64,000 nucleotides of DNA, taken from Bacteroidota bacterium (lineage in GTDB: Bacteria; Bacteroidota; Bacteroidia; Flavobacteriales; Weeksellaceae). Below are positions 7,577-16,254 of this stretch, piece after piece (the first letter of the stretch is position 1; the number at the start of each line of letters is the position of its first letter). The stretch is taken from positions 1-64,000 of the forward strand of contig JAEXBA010000056.1 of assembly GCA_023457935.1 (NCBI GenBank). Reading direction: 5' to 3'. The translations under genes were made by a program, and so were the position numbers. The notes under the pieces were generated by a model. That model did not search any database and was not told the origin of the DNA. It saw nothing but the letters and a program-made list of their open reading frames with translations.

Positions 7577-8500
7577 TTAATCAAGGTTTTGAACTAAACC
7601 AAGTATTTCAGCAAAAGAATATGCTTTTTGTTGATAATTATTTCCAGAAATCACCCAAAATGTATCCTGAAATTCAAAATTGAGTGAAGAAAGATTTTTT
7701 TTGCAGTTTTTCTGAAGAAAAGAGTAGAGCAATTCCTTCTCGAAATTGGGTGCAGAAATTTTTGGCGGAATGAACTGACCGTGAAGATCAAAAAGCTGCG
7801 GTGAAGAAAGTTCCGGATTGGAAATCAGGATATCTTCGGCAATCCCGGTTTGCAACTTCTGATTTTTTACGTACCAGATTTTGTCGGAAAATTCCTTTGC
7901 CAAACGCCAGTCGTGCGAGGAAAAAAGAATGAGTTTATTGTGTTCTTCTGCCAGATTACGAAGGATTTTCAGAATGATAATTTTGTTTTCTTCATCCAGA
8001 TGCGTCGTGGGTTCATCCAGAATAATCATTGGTGAATTCTGAGCCAGTGCACGGCCAATAAACGCTTTCTGAAGATTACCGTCGGATAGTTTTGATAAAG
8101 TAAAATCGCGGTACTGAGTTAAATGTAAACTTTCAATAATCTGCTCAACATCCTGTTTATCTGAGTTATCAAGTTCAAAATAATAAGGATAATGGATGTA
8201 TTTTCCCAGCGAAATCAAATCACTGAGCGTATAGCTTACCGGAATCTGCGATTTGGAAAAAACCACAGCGATTTCCTCGGCAGTCTGCTTTGATGAAAGA
8301 TTTTTTGTGTTTTTTTGATTCAGAAAAATGTCACCTTCAAGAAGTGGAATCTGATTCAGAATACTTTTGATTAACGTCGTTTTTCCGACGCCGTTATTTC
8401 CGATCAGCAGACAGACTTCACCCAACTGCAGTGAAGCGTTAACACCTTTTATTAAAGGAGTTTTATAACCAATGTCTGTATTTTTTAATTCTAAAAACAT
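7577..8500 (-). CDS. ABC transporter ATP-binding protein, iron/siderophore (FecE) type
   Basis: A 307-residue ATPase with Walker A IGNNGVGKTTLI (about residues 32-43), signature LSDGNLQKAF in place of LSGGQ, Walker B MIILDEPTTHLDEE and the switch histidine in SSHDWR. The LSDG-type signature is common in iron, haem and cobalamin importers. The C-terminal 50 residues extend beyond the usual 255-residue length and have no recognisable domain. It follows the FecCD-type permease 8672-9640 in the same direction, separated by a low-complexity tract. The substrate is not determined. Confidence 0.88.
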   Translation of the reverse strand: MFLELKNTDIGYKTPLIKGVNASLQLGEVCLLIGNNGVGKTTLIKSILNQIPLLEGDIFLNQKNTKNLSSKQTAEEIAVVFSKSQIPVSYTLSDLISLGKYIHYPYYFELDNSDKQDVEQIIESLHLTQYRDFTLSKLSDGNLQKAFIGRALAQNSPMIILDEPTTHLDEENKIIILKILRNLAEEHNKLILFSSHDWRLAKEFSDKIWYVKNQKLQTGIAEDILISNPELSSPQLFDLHGQFIPPKISAPNFEKELLYSFLQKNCKKNLSSLNFEFQDTFWVISGNNYQQKAYSFAEILGLVQNLD

Positions 8501-8668
8501 TATTTAATTGAAAGTTGAAAATTGAAAGTTGAAAATTGCCTTTCAACATTCAACAAATAACTCATACTTCATAACTGCATAACTCCATAACTTCATAGCT
8601 TAACTCATAACTCATACTTCATAACTCCATAACTTCATAACGGCATAACTCCATAACTCCATAACCCA
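8501..8668. repeat. Low-complexity tract with hairpin, no ORF
   Basis: The gap between permease and ATPase is filled with degenerate 7-9 bp units built on CATAACTC and ACTTCATAACTC. Near the ATPase end, 8522-8534 and 8541-8553 form a 13-bp stem with one mismatch and a 6-nt loop. The same units form one arm of the decayed four-helix-bundle locus at 34.7-35.15 kb. It may be a scar of such an element. Confidence 0.6.
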
Positions 8669-8671
8669 AAT

Positions 8672-9640
8672 TTAATTTCTGCTTTTCAGCAGCATCATCA
8701 GAATTACCGGAATTCCGAAAAGTGAAGTAATTACATTCAAAGGAAACTGCGTCAGTTCCGAGACTGATGAAAAAACTTCCATGATTAAAATGCCTAAAAC
8801 CATATTCAACATCCACTGTTGCCACAACTTTGCGGGATTGTAAATCATTCGTGAAAAATGCGGAACCACAATTCCGATAAACAGAACGGGGCCCAAAAAC
8901 GCTGTTACAGAAGCCGAAAGCAGGGAAGAAGCGATAATAATCAGGTATTTCAGTGAAGTTAGATTTACACCTAAACTTTGTGCATAATGCGTTCCCAGTG
9001 CATTTCCGATCAGCGGTTTTATGGATTTGAAGCTCAGAAAAATTCCAGTCAGAACGATTACTGCTAAAATTAATATCTGATTTTTCGTCACTGTATTGTT
9101 TGCACCAAAACTCCAGAGAATGTAATTTTTTAAGCTTTGATTATCGGCATAAAACTGCAGAATTGAAACAACGGCTCCCGCTAGTGCAGAAACCAGAAAT
9201 CCAAAAATAATCAGGAAAGATTTATCTTGAAATCTTCCCGAAAAAGCCAGCAAAACCAGCATCAGAACCAAGCTACCCGCAATTGCAGAAATGCTGAGAA
9301 AACTGTTCTGAAGAAATTCCGGAAGAACGATATTCTGCGAAAAGAAAATGTAAAACGCAACGCTTAAACTGGCCACAGAAGTAATTCCCAGAACCGACGG
9401 TCCGGCCAAAGGATTCTGGAAATATTCCTGAAGCAGAAAACCGCTCGTTGGAATGGAAATTCCTGCAAGAAGCATTACCAAAACACGGTTGATGCGAAGT
9501 TCTGCAATCTGCGAATTTTCTGTTGAACCCAAAAAATCAGCAAAAGAAAGCTTCAGAAAACCCACATTCAGATTAACGATAACAGCAATAACGGCCAGTA
9601 CCAGCAAAAGAGTGATGAGACTTCTGAAACTTTTTACCAC
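8672..9640 (-). CDS. FecCD-family ABC transporter permease (iron type)
   Basis: A 322-residue integral membrane protein of the BtuC/FecCD family with about nine to ten hydrophobic segments. It has family motifs such as ELRINRVLVMLLAGISIPTSGFLLQEYFQNPLAGPSVLGI near the N-terminus and FLGPVLFIGIVVPHFSR in the C-terminal half. It forms the membrane channel for a siderophore-, haem- or cobalamin-like importer with the downstream ATPase. No periplasmic binding protein is adjacent; the gene upstream is a TlpA-like lipoprotein ending 18 bp before this start. Confidence 0.9.
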   Translation of the reverse strand: MVKSFRSLITLLLVLAVIAVIVNLNVGFLKLSFADFLGSTENSQIAELRINRVLVMLLAGISIPTSGFLLQEYFQNPLAGPSVLGITSVASLSVAFYIFFSQNIVLPEFLQNSFLSISAIAGSLVLMLVLLAFSGRFQDKSFLIIFGFLVSALAGAVVSILQFYADNQSLKNYILWSFGANNTVTKNQILILAVIVLTGIFLSFKSIKPLIGNALGTHYAQSLGVNLTSLKYLIIIASSLLSASVTAFLGPVLFIGIVVPHFSRMIYNPAKLWQQWMLNMVLGILIMEVFSSVSELTQFPLNVITSLFGIPVILMMLLKSRN

Positions 9641-9658
9641 AGCAAAAACTGCTTTATT

Positions 9659-10282
9659 TTATAGATTGTCCGTGTTTGAAACCGGAGAGGCTGCTGCCGG
9701 TTCTGCCGTATCAGCCGCTGAAACTCCGAAAGAAGCAATTTTCTGATCAAGCTGATTTTTCGTCATCATGCTCATGTATTCATCAGTCTGTTCGCCTTTA
9801 CGCATAAAAGTGAAAGGAATTCCGCTTCCGTCCCAATTTTTGAAATTCTTTGTAAAGAAATCCGGTGTTATCAAAGCACCGTCAAGCAGAACAACATTCT
9901 CTGTTAATCCCTGCTCTTCTGCGAATTTTTTAACGTCGGTTGGCCAGTCCGCTTTCTGATCGAGACTTACGAAAGTCCATTTCACGGGCTGTCCCTGAAG
10001 TTCAGCCATTTTTTCCTTGAAATGCGGCATTTCTCTCATACATGGTCCGCACCATGTCGCGAAGAAATTTGTTACATATAATGTATCGTTACTTTTCGCT
10101 GCAAGAAAGTCGGTCATCTTTTCGGGAGAATATTCTACTGCTTTGAAAACCGCCACTGGTTCGGTAGTTTCAGGAGCGGTAACCGAATCGGTTTCGTAAT
10201 TTTCAGTTACGTTTTCTGTTTCTTTTTTCTGACAGGAAATTACGGCGCCGACAATCAGAACCGACAGGAAAAAATTTTTCAT
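9659..10282 (-). CDS. TlpA-family thioredoxin-like lipoprotein
   Basis: A 207-residue protein starting MKNFFLSVLIVGAVISCQKK, a lipoprotein signal with lipidated Cys17; the longer upstream frame is rejected because it would bury this signal. A thioredoxin fold carries the redox motif Cys78-Gly-Pro-Cys81 in FATWCGPCMREMPHF. Such proteins reduce disulfides in the periplasm, for example in cytochrome maturation. A Ser/Thr/Glu-rich linker (about 20-45) tethers the domain. It is the first gene of a unit with the FecCD permease and ATPase. The C-terminal tail is rich in Ala, Ser and Thr. Confidence 0.88.
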   Translation of the reverse strand: MKNFFLSVLIVGAVISCQKKETENVTENYETDSVTAPETTEPVAVFKAVEYSPEKMTDFLAAKSNDTLYVTNFFATWCGPCMREMPHFKEKMAELQGQPVKWTFVSLDQKADWPTDVKKFAEEQGLTENVVLLDGALITPDFFTKNFKNWDGSGIPFTFMRKGEQTDEYMSMMTKNQLDQKIASFGVSAADTAEPAAASPVSNTDNL

Positions 10283-10309
10283 AATAATTTTACTAATTTT
10301 GGAAGAGAA

Positions 10310-11434
10310 ATGGAACAAGCTTTACCTACTGCAAAAAACCTGAACTTTCATCGCCTAAAATTAACGAAAAAGGAAAAACTGACCAAAAATGTGTTTTCCT
10401 TTGAGTTTGACATTCCTGCTGAGCTGCAAAAAAACTATGAATTTGAAGCAGGGCAGTATGTTGTTTTGCGTTATCCGCATAACGGTGAAATGTTTCAGAA
10501 TGATTTTTCAATGACTTCTGCGCCTTTTGAAAACAGAATTTCACTGGCGATTAAAATTAATTCCGAAAAAAGCAGCACTTTTTCGCTGTATGAAAATCAC
10601 AGTCACGGTGATTTTCTTGAAGTATCGGAACCGAAAGGACGTTTTACTTTGGTTTCAAAACCTCATGAATTCCGTACGATTGTAGGTTTTGCGGCCGGAA
10701 TTGGTATTACTCCGGTTTTAAGCCATTTCAAAAATATTCTTCACAATGAGCCACGCACACGGCTTTTCCTGTTCTACGGAAATAAAACTACGGATGATAT
10801 TGCATTCCGGAATGAACTCGATCAGTTGCAGAAAGAGCATTCAGACCGTTTTGAAATCCATTACTTTTTCTCTCAGGAAAAAGTTGGAAATGCACTGTTT
10901 GAAGGCCGCCTGGATGGTAAAAGACTGGAACTGATCATTAATCAGCTGATGATGATTGACGATACTGATGAAGAAGTAACGCTTTGGGATTCGGTAGATG
11001 AACTTTTGATCTGCGGAAAAGGCGAAATGATTAAATCTGTTGCCAACGCCTGTTACCAGAACGGAATTCCGAAAAGGAACATTCATTTTGAGCTTTTTGA
11101 AGCTTTCAATGATGATATTTATCCGGTGGAAAAGGATTTTCCTTTGATTGAGAACATTGATGTTGAATTTACCATTTTCAACAGTTCCTATCAGACCGAA
11201 TTTCAAGACAACCGCACAAAAATTCTTCAGCAACTTCTGATTCAGAAATATCCCGTTCCTTATTCATGCAAATCGGGAATCTGCGGCAGCTGTATCTGCA
11301 AACTGGAAGAAGGCGAAGTGGAACTGCTGGAAAACGAATACCTCACTGAAAAAGAGGAAAGTGAAGGTAAAATTCTGGCCTGCATGTCGATTCCTTTAAG
11401 CAATAAAATAAAAATCAATTTTGATCTCGGTTGA
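10310..11434 (+). CDS. Ferredoxin-NADP reductase-like flavoprotein with C-terminal 2Fe-2S domain
   Basis: A 374-residue two-module electron carrier. The N-terminal part is a ferredoxin-reductase fold with FAD-binding (VVLRYP, NDFSMTSAP) and NAD(P)-binding (GFAAGIGITPVLS) motifs. The C-terminal part is a plant-type 2Fe-2S ferredoxin with ligands Cys320, Cys325, Cys328 and Cys358. This layout is that of PaaE/phenol hydroxylase reductase proteins, which pass electrons from NADPH to an oxygenase. No oxygenase is adjacent, so the partner is unknown. It is divergent from the TlpA gene with only 27 bp between starts and overlaps the next gene. Confidence 0.88.
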   Translation: MEQALPTAKNLNFHRLKLTKKEKLTKNVFSFEFDIPAELQKNYEFEAGQYVVLRYPHNGEMFQNDFSMTSAPFENRISLAIKINSEKSSTFSLYENHSHGDFLEVSEPKGRFTLVSKPHEFRTIVGFAAGIGITPVLSHFKNILHNEPRTRLFLFYGNKTTDDIAFRNELDQLQKEHSDRFEIHYFFSQEKVGNALFEGRLDGKRLELIINQLMMIDDTDEEVTLWDSVDELLICGKGEMIKSVANACYQNGIPKRNIHFELFEAFNDDIYPVEKDFPLIENIDVEFTIFNSSYQTEFQDNRTKILQQLLIQKYPVPYSCKSGICGSCICKLEEGEVELLENEYLTEKEESEGKILACMSIPLSNKIKINFDLG

Positions 11435-12048
11435 AAAAACTTCTGGACATATTAAAGCTGTTTTTTGTCGGAGTCGAAATGGCGGTTCTGCTGATGATTC
11501 TTGCCAATGTTTGGGTATTCGACAGTACGAACGGACGAACCTATACCAGAATTTCTAAAATTCCGCCGCGCGAAACCGCTCTTGTCCTGGGAACTTCCCC
11601 AAAAATGAGATCCGGAGCCGGAAATCCTTATTTTTTCAAAAGAATGGATGCCGCAGCGCTGCTTTATCATCACGGGAAGGTAAAGGAAATCATTGTGAGC
11701 GGTGAGAAAAGCCGTGGCTATGATGAACCTGCGGCAATGAAAAATTTCCTGGTTTATCAGGAAGGCGTTCCCGAAAACATTATCATAGAAGATACTGAAG
11801 GATTTAACACACACAAAAGCATTCTGCGCTGTAAGAATGTTTACAAAAAAAATAATGTCATCATCGTATCACAGGGGTACCACAATCTGCGCGCGCTGTT
11901 TTTCGCAAGAAACAATGACATGAATGCGCTGGGATTCGATGCCCGCGACGTTTCGAAACCGGAAAGCTATTACCGCAACCAGTCGCGCGAAATACTCGCG
12001 AGAGTTCAGGCCGTTCTTTATTTTATCCTTGGAATTTCTACAGACTGA
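11431..12048 (+). CDS. SanA/YdcF-like DUF218 membrane protein
   Basis: A 205-residue protein with one N-terminal membrane segment (VGVEMAVLLMILANVWVF) and a DUF218 domain with ALVLGTSPKM, NPYFFKRMDAA and the VSQGYHNLRALF block, as in E. coli SanA (vancomycin sensitivity at high temperature). The fold is linked to envelope integrity and peptidoglycan or polyprenyl metabolism; the reaction is unclear. It starts at a TTG that overlaps the TGA of the upstream reductase (TTGA), a sign of translational coupling. Confidence 0.85.
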   Translation: MKKLLDILKLFFVGVEMAVLLMILANVWVFDSTNGRTYTRISKIPPRETALVLGTSPKMRSGAGNPYFFKRMDAAALLYHHGKVKEIIVSGEKSRGYDEPAAMKNFLVYQEGVPENIIIEDTEGFNTHKSILRCKNVYKKNNVIIVSQGYHNLRALFFARNNDMNALGFDARDVSKPESYYRNQSREILARVQAVLYFILGISTD

Positions 12049-14628
12049 TCAGAAAGGATATCCGAAACCAATGTTAAGCGTCGGCTTCAAAGGCTGAAAC
12101 TGGCGGAATCTCCATCGTTCGCCTTCAGGTTTGTTCGGATCGTAAATCTTGTAAGCCAGATCTACACGCAGCGTAATATACGCGACATTGATTCTTATAC
12201 CAAGTCCGCTGCCGATACCCATCTGCTTATAAAATTTTGAAAAACGGAATTCATCACCAAACCCGTTATCCTTGAGACTCCAGATATTTCCCATATCGGT
12301 GAAGACAGCGGTTTCCCACATTTCGTTCAGCGGAATACGGTATTCAACACTGGTTGTCAGTTTCACATTATCCATTACAAAAGTCCGTATTCTTTCATCA
12401 AGCTGAGAATCTGCCGGACCTAAGCCGCCGAAAGCTCTCCACGCACGGATATCATTGGAACCGCCGTTGAAATAAGAACGGATAAACGGCATTGAATTGG
12501 AGTTTCCGTACGGAATTCCCAAACCGATAAACTGACGCATTGCAAGAGTCTGCTTACCGAATGTAATGTATTTTCTTACATCAAAATCAAACTTGATGAA
12601 CTGCGAAAAAGGAACCTTGAAAATCGTACGCTGGTCGCCGGTTGTAACTCCCGCAGAAGTTCCTTTTGGCTGAATCAGTCCTAAAATATTACCCGCGACT
12701 TCCACTTTACCGTTAAAATAGAAAGGGTGTTCGTATTCTACTTTTCCGATTTCATTGTAAATAAAATTGTAGATGAAAGATGAGATGAGTACATCCTGAG
12801 TCTGACGGTCTTTATTAATAAGCGACTGGCGAAATGAATTATAATTCAGAAGCTGATCGCCGGAAAGAGAAGAACCGTAGGAAGCATCTGCCAGAATCAG
12901 TTTCGAATATTCGTCCGAACTGATCTGGCCGTCAAGGAAACTCTGGTTCAGAACCGGAGAATAGTCTTCAAAAACAAAATCACGCACACGCTGGTCATTC
13001 GGAAAAAATTCATAGTACCGGTCTTTATTTCTGGTTAAACTCAGCTGGTTATTGAAAATTGTAAGCTTGTGCGATACCACATCATTTACATTGGCAAAAT
13101 AATTCAGACCTGTATTGAACGTCAGACGGTCGAGTCCGATATTTTCCTGCATGGTTGCTCCCAAAGTAATGGATGAAGTAGGAGAGTATCGTTTCGGAAT
13201 CAGTTTATAATAGCTGAACGGCAGCAGCAGACGAGGAAAATAAAGATTTCCCTGCGCCGAAATTTCGTAGGCAAAAAGACGTTTGTTAAGGTCGCGTGGA
13301 TTTCGGATTGAACCCAGAATTGCTCCCACGGAAGTTGAAAGGTTTTCAGCGCCGCCAAAAACATTTCTACTGGTTAAACTTACGGTCGGAGCGGCAGAAA
13401 GATTCAGAATCTGCGACCAGTTGGCATCAAAACTTCCCTGAAGTTCATATTTTGGAAGCGGTTTCAGAAGATAAAGAACATCCACGATGCTGTCGTTTGG
13501 TGCGGAAGTTCCGCCTCTGCGCAAAGAATCTTTTGCTTTCAGAATGCTGAAGTTGTTCATCGCCAGCATATTTCTTCTGGTAAGATCGAGATCTTTCTGG
13601 TCGTACACTTTTCCCGGTGAGAGAATCACCTGTCTCCAAAGCGCTCTGGTTTTATACTGATCATCCACTTTGTGAAAACGGATGCCGCGAAGACTGTCTT
13701 TAACCGTGTTATGCGGAAAATCCTGATTATTCTCCACCACAGCAACATCAATATTACCAATGGTGGCCACTTTATACGGAGAATCCAGTGAATCCTTGTG
13801 AATATCGATGGAAAGCGGAACATTTTTACGGCTGTCCAGGGTATCTGCAGTAAAAAATATTTCTTCGTTGGAGTTGTTGAATTTATAATATCCTCTTTCG
13901 CGCATCAGCGAGCTGATTCTTTTAATCTCGTCTTCAAGAACAGTCTGATCCAGAATTCGTCCTGAACGCACAAGACTTGCGCCGAGGTCTTCTTCATAAA
14001 TCCGTTTGATGTTAGGGTCCGGAATATCGTAATAGTAATCCGAAATCATCGTAGGATCACGGTGCGTAATCAGGTAGTTTGCTTTGGCTTTTTTTGCTGC
14101 GGAATCCAGATCGTGACTGAATTTCACATCGGCATCCCAAAAACCACGGTAAACCAGTCTTTTCCGGATTGAATTAGCGCTGGTTTGGGTTTTGCCCTGA
14201 TCAAGGATTACCGGCGGCTGTCCCCAGTTGTGAAAAAGACGGTCCCAGAAAAGATTTTTACCAACATACTCAGGATGTTCATATTTTATGAAAAGTGAAT
14301 CCCGCAGTTTCTGGTTTCTCATTTCACTTGGATACGTCATGTATTCATTCAGGACAGAATCGTATTTCGGATTCGCCATGTTATAAAGCATGAGCCCAAG
14401 CGGCGCAAGAAACAGTGTTTTTTTATTCGGTTTCTGGCTTACATAGTCGGGCAGTTCATCTTCATGAACCTTTCCGTCCTCATATTTAAATGTGTTTTTT
14501 ACAAGCAGATAATCTCCGTCCGGAACTTTTTTTGTGGTACTGCAGGCATAAAGAAAAAAGGCAGCCATTGCAGAAATTGGAAATATATGATACTTTTGGA
14601 GATATTTTCTAAAATGCTTTCCGCTCAT
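12049..14628 (-). CDS. BamA/TamA-family outer membrane lipoprotein (TamL-like)
   Basis: An 859-residue protein with a lipoprotein signal (lipidated Cys29 in FFLYACSTTKK), then POTRA-like alpha/beta repeats in the first half and a C-terminal 16-strand beta-barrel of the Omp85 family ending in GFGYPF with a terminal Phe. Barrel motifs include RAWRAFGGLGPADS and VEYRIPLNEMWETAVFTDMGN. In Bacteroidota, lipoprotein versions of TamA act with TamB-like proteins in outer membrane assembly. The stop abuts the SanA-like gene, so the two converge. Its start overlaps the divergent methyltransferase gene by 15 bp. Confidence 0.9.
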   Translation of the reverse strand: MSGKHFRKYLQKYHIFPISAMAAFFLYACSTTKKVPDGDYLLVKNTFKYEDGKVHEDELPDYVSQKPNKKTLFLAPLGLMLYNMANPKYDSVLNEYMTYPSEMRNQKLRDSLFIKYEHPEYVGKNLFWDRLFHNWGQPPVILDQGKTQTSANSIRKRLVYRGFWDADVKFSHDLDSAAKKAKANYLITHRDPTMISDYYYDIPDPNIKRIYEEDLGASLVRSGRILDQTVLEDEIKRISSLMRERGYYKFNNSNEEIFFTADTLDSRKNVPLSIDIHKDSLDSPYKVATIGNIDVAVVENNQDFPHNTVKDSLRGIRFHKVDDQYKTRALWRQVILSPGKVYDQKDLDLTRRNMLAMNNFSILKAKDSLRRGGTSAPNDSIVDVLYLLKPLPKYELQGSFDANWSQILNLSAAPTVSLTSRNVFGGAENLSTSVGAILGSIRNPRDLNKRLFAYEISAQGNLYFPRLLLPFSYYKLIPKRYSPTSSITLGATMQENIGLDRLTFNTGLNYFANVNDVVSHKLTIFNNQLSLTRNKDRYYEFFPNDQRVRDFVFEDYSPVLNQSFLDGQISSDEYSKLILADASYGSSLSGDQLLNYNSFRQSLINKDRQTQDVLISSFIYNFIYNEIGKVEYEHPFYFNGKVEVAGNILGLIQPKGTSAGVTTGDQRTIFKVPFSQFIKFDFDVRKYITFGKQTLAMRQFIGLGIPYGNSNSMPFIRSYFNGGSNDIRAWRAFGGLGPADSQLDERIRTFVMDNVKLTTSVEYRIPLNEMWETAVFTDMGNIWSLKDNGFGDEFRFSKFYKQMGIGSGLGIRINVAYITLRVDLAYKIYDPNKPEGERWRFRQFQPLKPTLNIGFGYPF

Positions 14629-15342
14629 AAAATAAAACTTTTACAGTCGCTGGATAAAAAGAAGTTCAGACAAAAATACAATTTGTTTTTGGTTGAGGGT
14701 AACAAAAATATCAGGGAACTTCAGTATTCTAACTATAAAATCTCTGAAATATTTTCTACTAATGCCAGCGATTTACCTTTTTCACCGAAACTTATTCAGG
14801 AAATTTCCGAGAGAGATCTCCGGAAGATCAGTTTTCTGCAGCATCCTAAAGATTCGGTCGCGGTTTGTGAAATGTTGGAAAATACGCCGAAGGAAGAGGT
14901 AAAAATACAGTTGGTTCTTGACGGCATTCAGGATCCGGGAAATCTCGGAACCATTATCCGGCTTGCCGACTGGTTTGGAATAGAGCAGATGGTCTGCAGC
15001 GAAGACACGGTGGATTATTTCAATCCGAAAGTCATTCAGGCCACAATGGGATCGTTCACCAGAGTGAATATTATCTACAGAAATATCGCAGAATTTCTTG
15101 CTGAAACACCGAATATCAACCTAGGAACCGACATGGAAGGAGAAAACATCTATCAGTTTGATTTTCCGGAAAGAATCAATATTATCCTTGGCAATGAAGG
15201 CAACGGAATCCGTCCCGAAACTGAAAAAATGATAAAACATTTTATTACAGTTCCGCGTTTCGGCAAATCGCAGTCGACTGAAAGTCTAAACGTATCCATG
15301 GCCGCCGGAATCATTCTCGGCGAAATATTCTCAAAAAAATAA
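14614..15342 (+). CDS. TrmH/SpoU-family RNA 2'-O-methyltransferase
   Basis: About 242 residues from MLSAHKIKLLQSLDKKKF; an ATG 27 bp upstream is a less likely start. It has an N-terminal substrate-binding domain (RQKYNLFLVEGNKNIRE), then a knotted SPOUT domain with LVLDGIQDPGNLGTIIRLADWFG, INIILGNEGNGIRPE and the C-terminal QSTESLNVSMAAGIILGE, the three SpoU motifs. It methylates a ribose in tRNA or rRNA using S-adenosylmethionine; the exact target is unknown. The 5' end overlaps the divergent outer membrane protein gene. Confidence 0.92.
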   Translation: MLSAHKIKLLQSLDKKKFRQKYNLFLVEGNKNIRELQYSNYKISEIFSTNASDLPFSPKLIQEISERDLRKISFLQHPKDSVAVCEMLENTPKEEVKIQLVLDGIQDPGNLGTIIRLADWFGIEQMVCSEDTVDYFNPKVIQATMGSFTRVNIIYRNIAEFLAETPNINLGTDMEGENIYQFDFPERINIILGNEGNGIRPETEKMIKHFITVPRFGKSQSTESLNVSMAAGIILGEIFSKK

Positions 15343-15370
15343 CCGCAGTCTAACGAAACTACGGTTTTTT
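15343..15370. terminator. Bidirectional terminator
   Basis: Stem 15341-15349 with 15358-15366 (one mismatch) followed by a T run on the plus strand and preceded by an A run. It lies between the convergent methyltransferase gene and the 165-residue gene at 15373. Confidence 0.7.
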
Positions 15371-15372
15371 AT

Positions 15373-15870
15373 TTAGATAAGCTGTTCCATGCTGGAGATG
15401 CTTTTTCTTTTCTGATAATCCTCAAGCTTGGTTCTAATCCATCTTAAAGCGAAGGGCGCAATGTAGATCAGCGCAATTCCAATCAGTTTCTGCTTCCAGC
15501 TGGCACTCTTCATTTTCTTTCTTGCAAATCCGCCTACCATCGCAACTGCCCCAAGACGCACAACATCTTCAAAAGCGCCTCCTTTTATTGCAGAATCTGC
15601 AAAACCTAGAACGGCATTTCTTCCAATAATTTTTTCTTTGACGCCGGAAGTAATTTCTTTCATGATAACGTCGTTATTCAGCGTAATTCCTGTTTCTCCG
15701 TTTTCCTTTACTTCCTCCTTCAGAAACTTATCGGTAAAACCGTTGGTAATTGCACTCAAGCTTTCTTTTGCGTTATCGAAGGTAAGAAGATCTTCCATTT
15801 CGGAAACCTCTTTTTTCAGTAACGATTTTTTCCTGCGAAGCTCTTCAAGGCTGTTGTATTTGGTACTCAT
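15373..15870 (-). CDS. Hypothetical protein with a short hydrophobic segment
   Basis: A 165-residue protein with a charged, coiled-coil-like N-terminus (SLEELRRKKSLLKKEVSEMEDLL), a soluble middle and a hydrophobic stretch near residues 128-145 (LIGIALIYIAPFALRWI), then a basic tail. I do not recognise a named family. It overlaps the start of the holin-like gene by 4 bp (ATGA), so the two are translationally coupled. With the YtxH protein upstream this looks like a small envelope-stress group. Confidence 0.75.
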   Translation of the reverse strand: MSTKYNSLEELRRKKSLLKKEVSEMEDLLTFDNAKESLSAITNGFTDKFLKEEVKENGETGITLNNDVIMKEITSGVKEKIIGRNAVLGFADSAIKGGAFEDVVRLGAVAMVGGFARKKMKSASWKQKLIGIALIYIAPFALRWIRTKLEDYQKRKSISSMEQLI

Positions 15871-16184
15871 TCTTTCGGATTATTAAAGGTTTTAAGCAGT
15901 TTATTGGCTATCATGTTGCGGAGAGATTTTCCTGTAAGAATTAAAATGACAAAAACAAGAAGATAAAAACCCGCCACAATCAGAAAACCATAAGCATAAC
16001 TACCTACTGCAGATCCTATGAGAAACCCGATTCCAATATTGAACAGGATTAAAAAGAATATTGCGAAAACTGAAAGCAATATTATAAGTGTTAAAATTCC
16101 TGCAGTGGTAACGCCTTTTTCGGTGGCCTCCATCTTCAGAAGATCAAGCCTTTTGGACGAATATTCTTTTATTAGATCTAGCAT
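15867..16184 (-). CDS. Holin-superfamily-like small membrane protein (YqjE type)
   Basis: A 105-residue protein with an amphipathic start (LIKEYSSKRLDLLKMEATEK) and two hydrophobic segments (about 28-52 and 63-86). This is the pattern of the Phage_holin_3_6/YqjE family, which is chromosomal and not evidence of a phage. Its role is unclear; relatives sit in stress-induced membrane protein operons. It is upstream of and overlapping the 165-residue gene. Confidence 0.8.
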   Translation of the reverse strand: MLDLIKEYSSKRLDLLKMEATEKGVTTAGILTLIILLSVFAIFFLILFNIGIGFLIGSAVGSYAYGFLIVAGFYLLVFVILILTGKSLRNMIANKLLKTFNNPKE

Positions 16185-16204
16185 AGTTTATTTTTATAAA
16201 GTTA

Positions 16205-16233
16205 CAAAAAAAGGAACGAGAAGTTCCTTTTTA
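16205..16233 (-). terminator. Terminator after the YtxH gene
   Basis: A 7-bp stem (16211-16217 with 16223-16229, loop GAGAA) followed on the minus strand by T residues. It separates the YtxH gene from the holin-like gene, which therefore needs its own promoter. Confidence 0.7.
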
Positions 16234-16254
16234 TATTTACATGTTAACGGGAAA

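Noticed and set aside
15867..16184. Prophage remnant suggested by the holin-like protein
   Set aside because: The protein belongs to a chromosomal holin-superfamily group, and no other phage gene is present.
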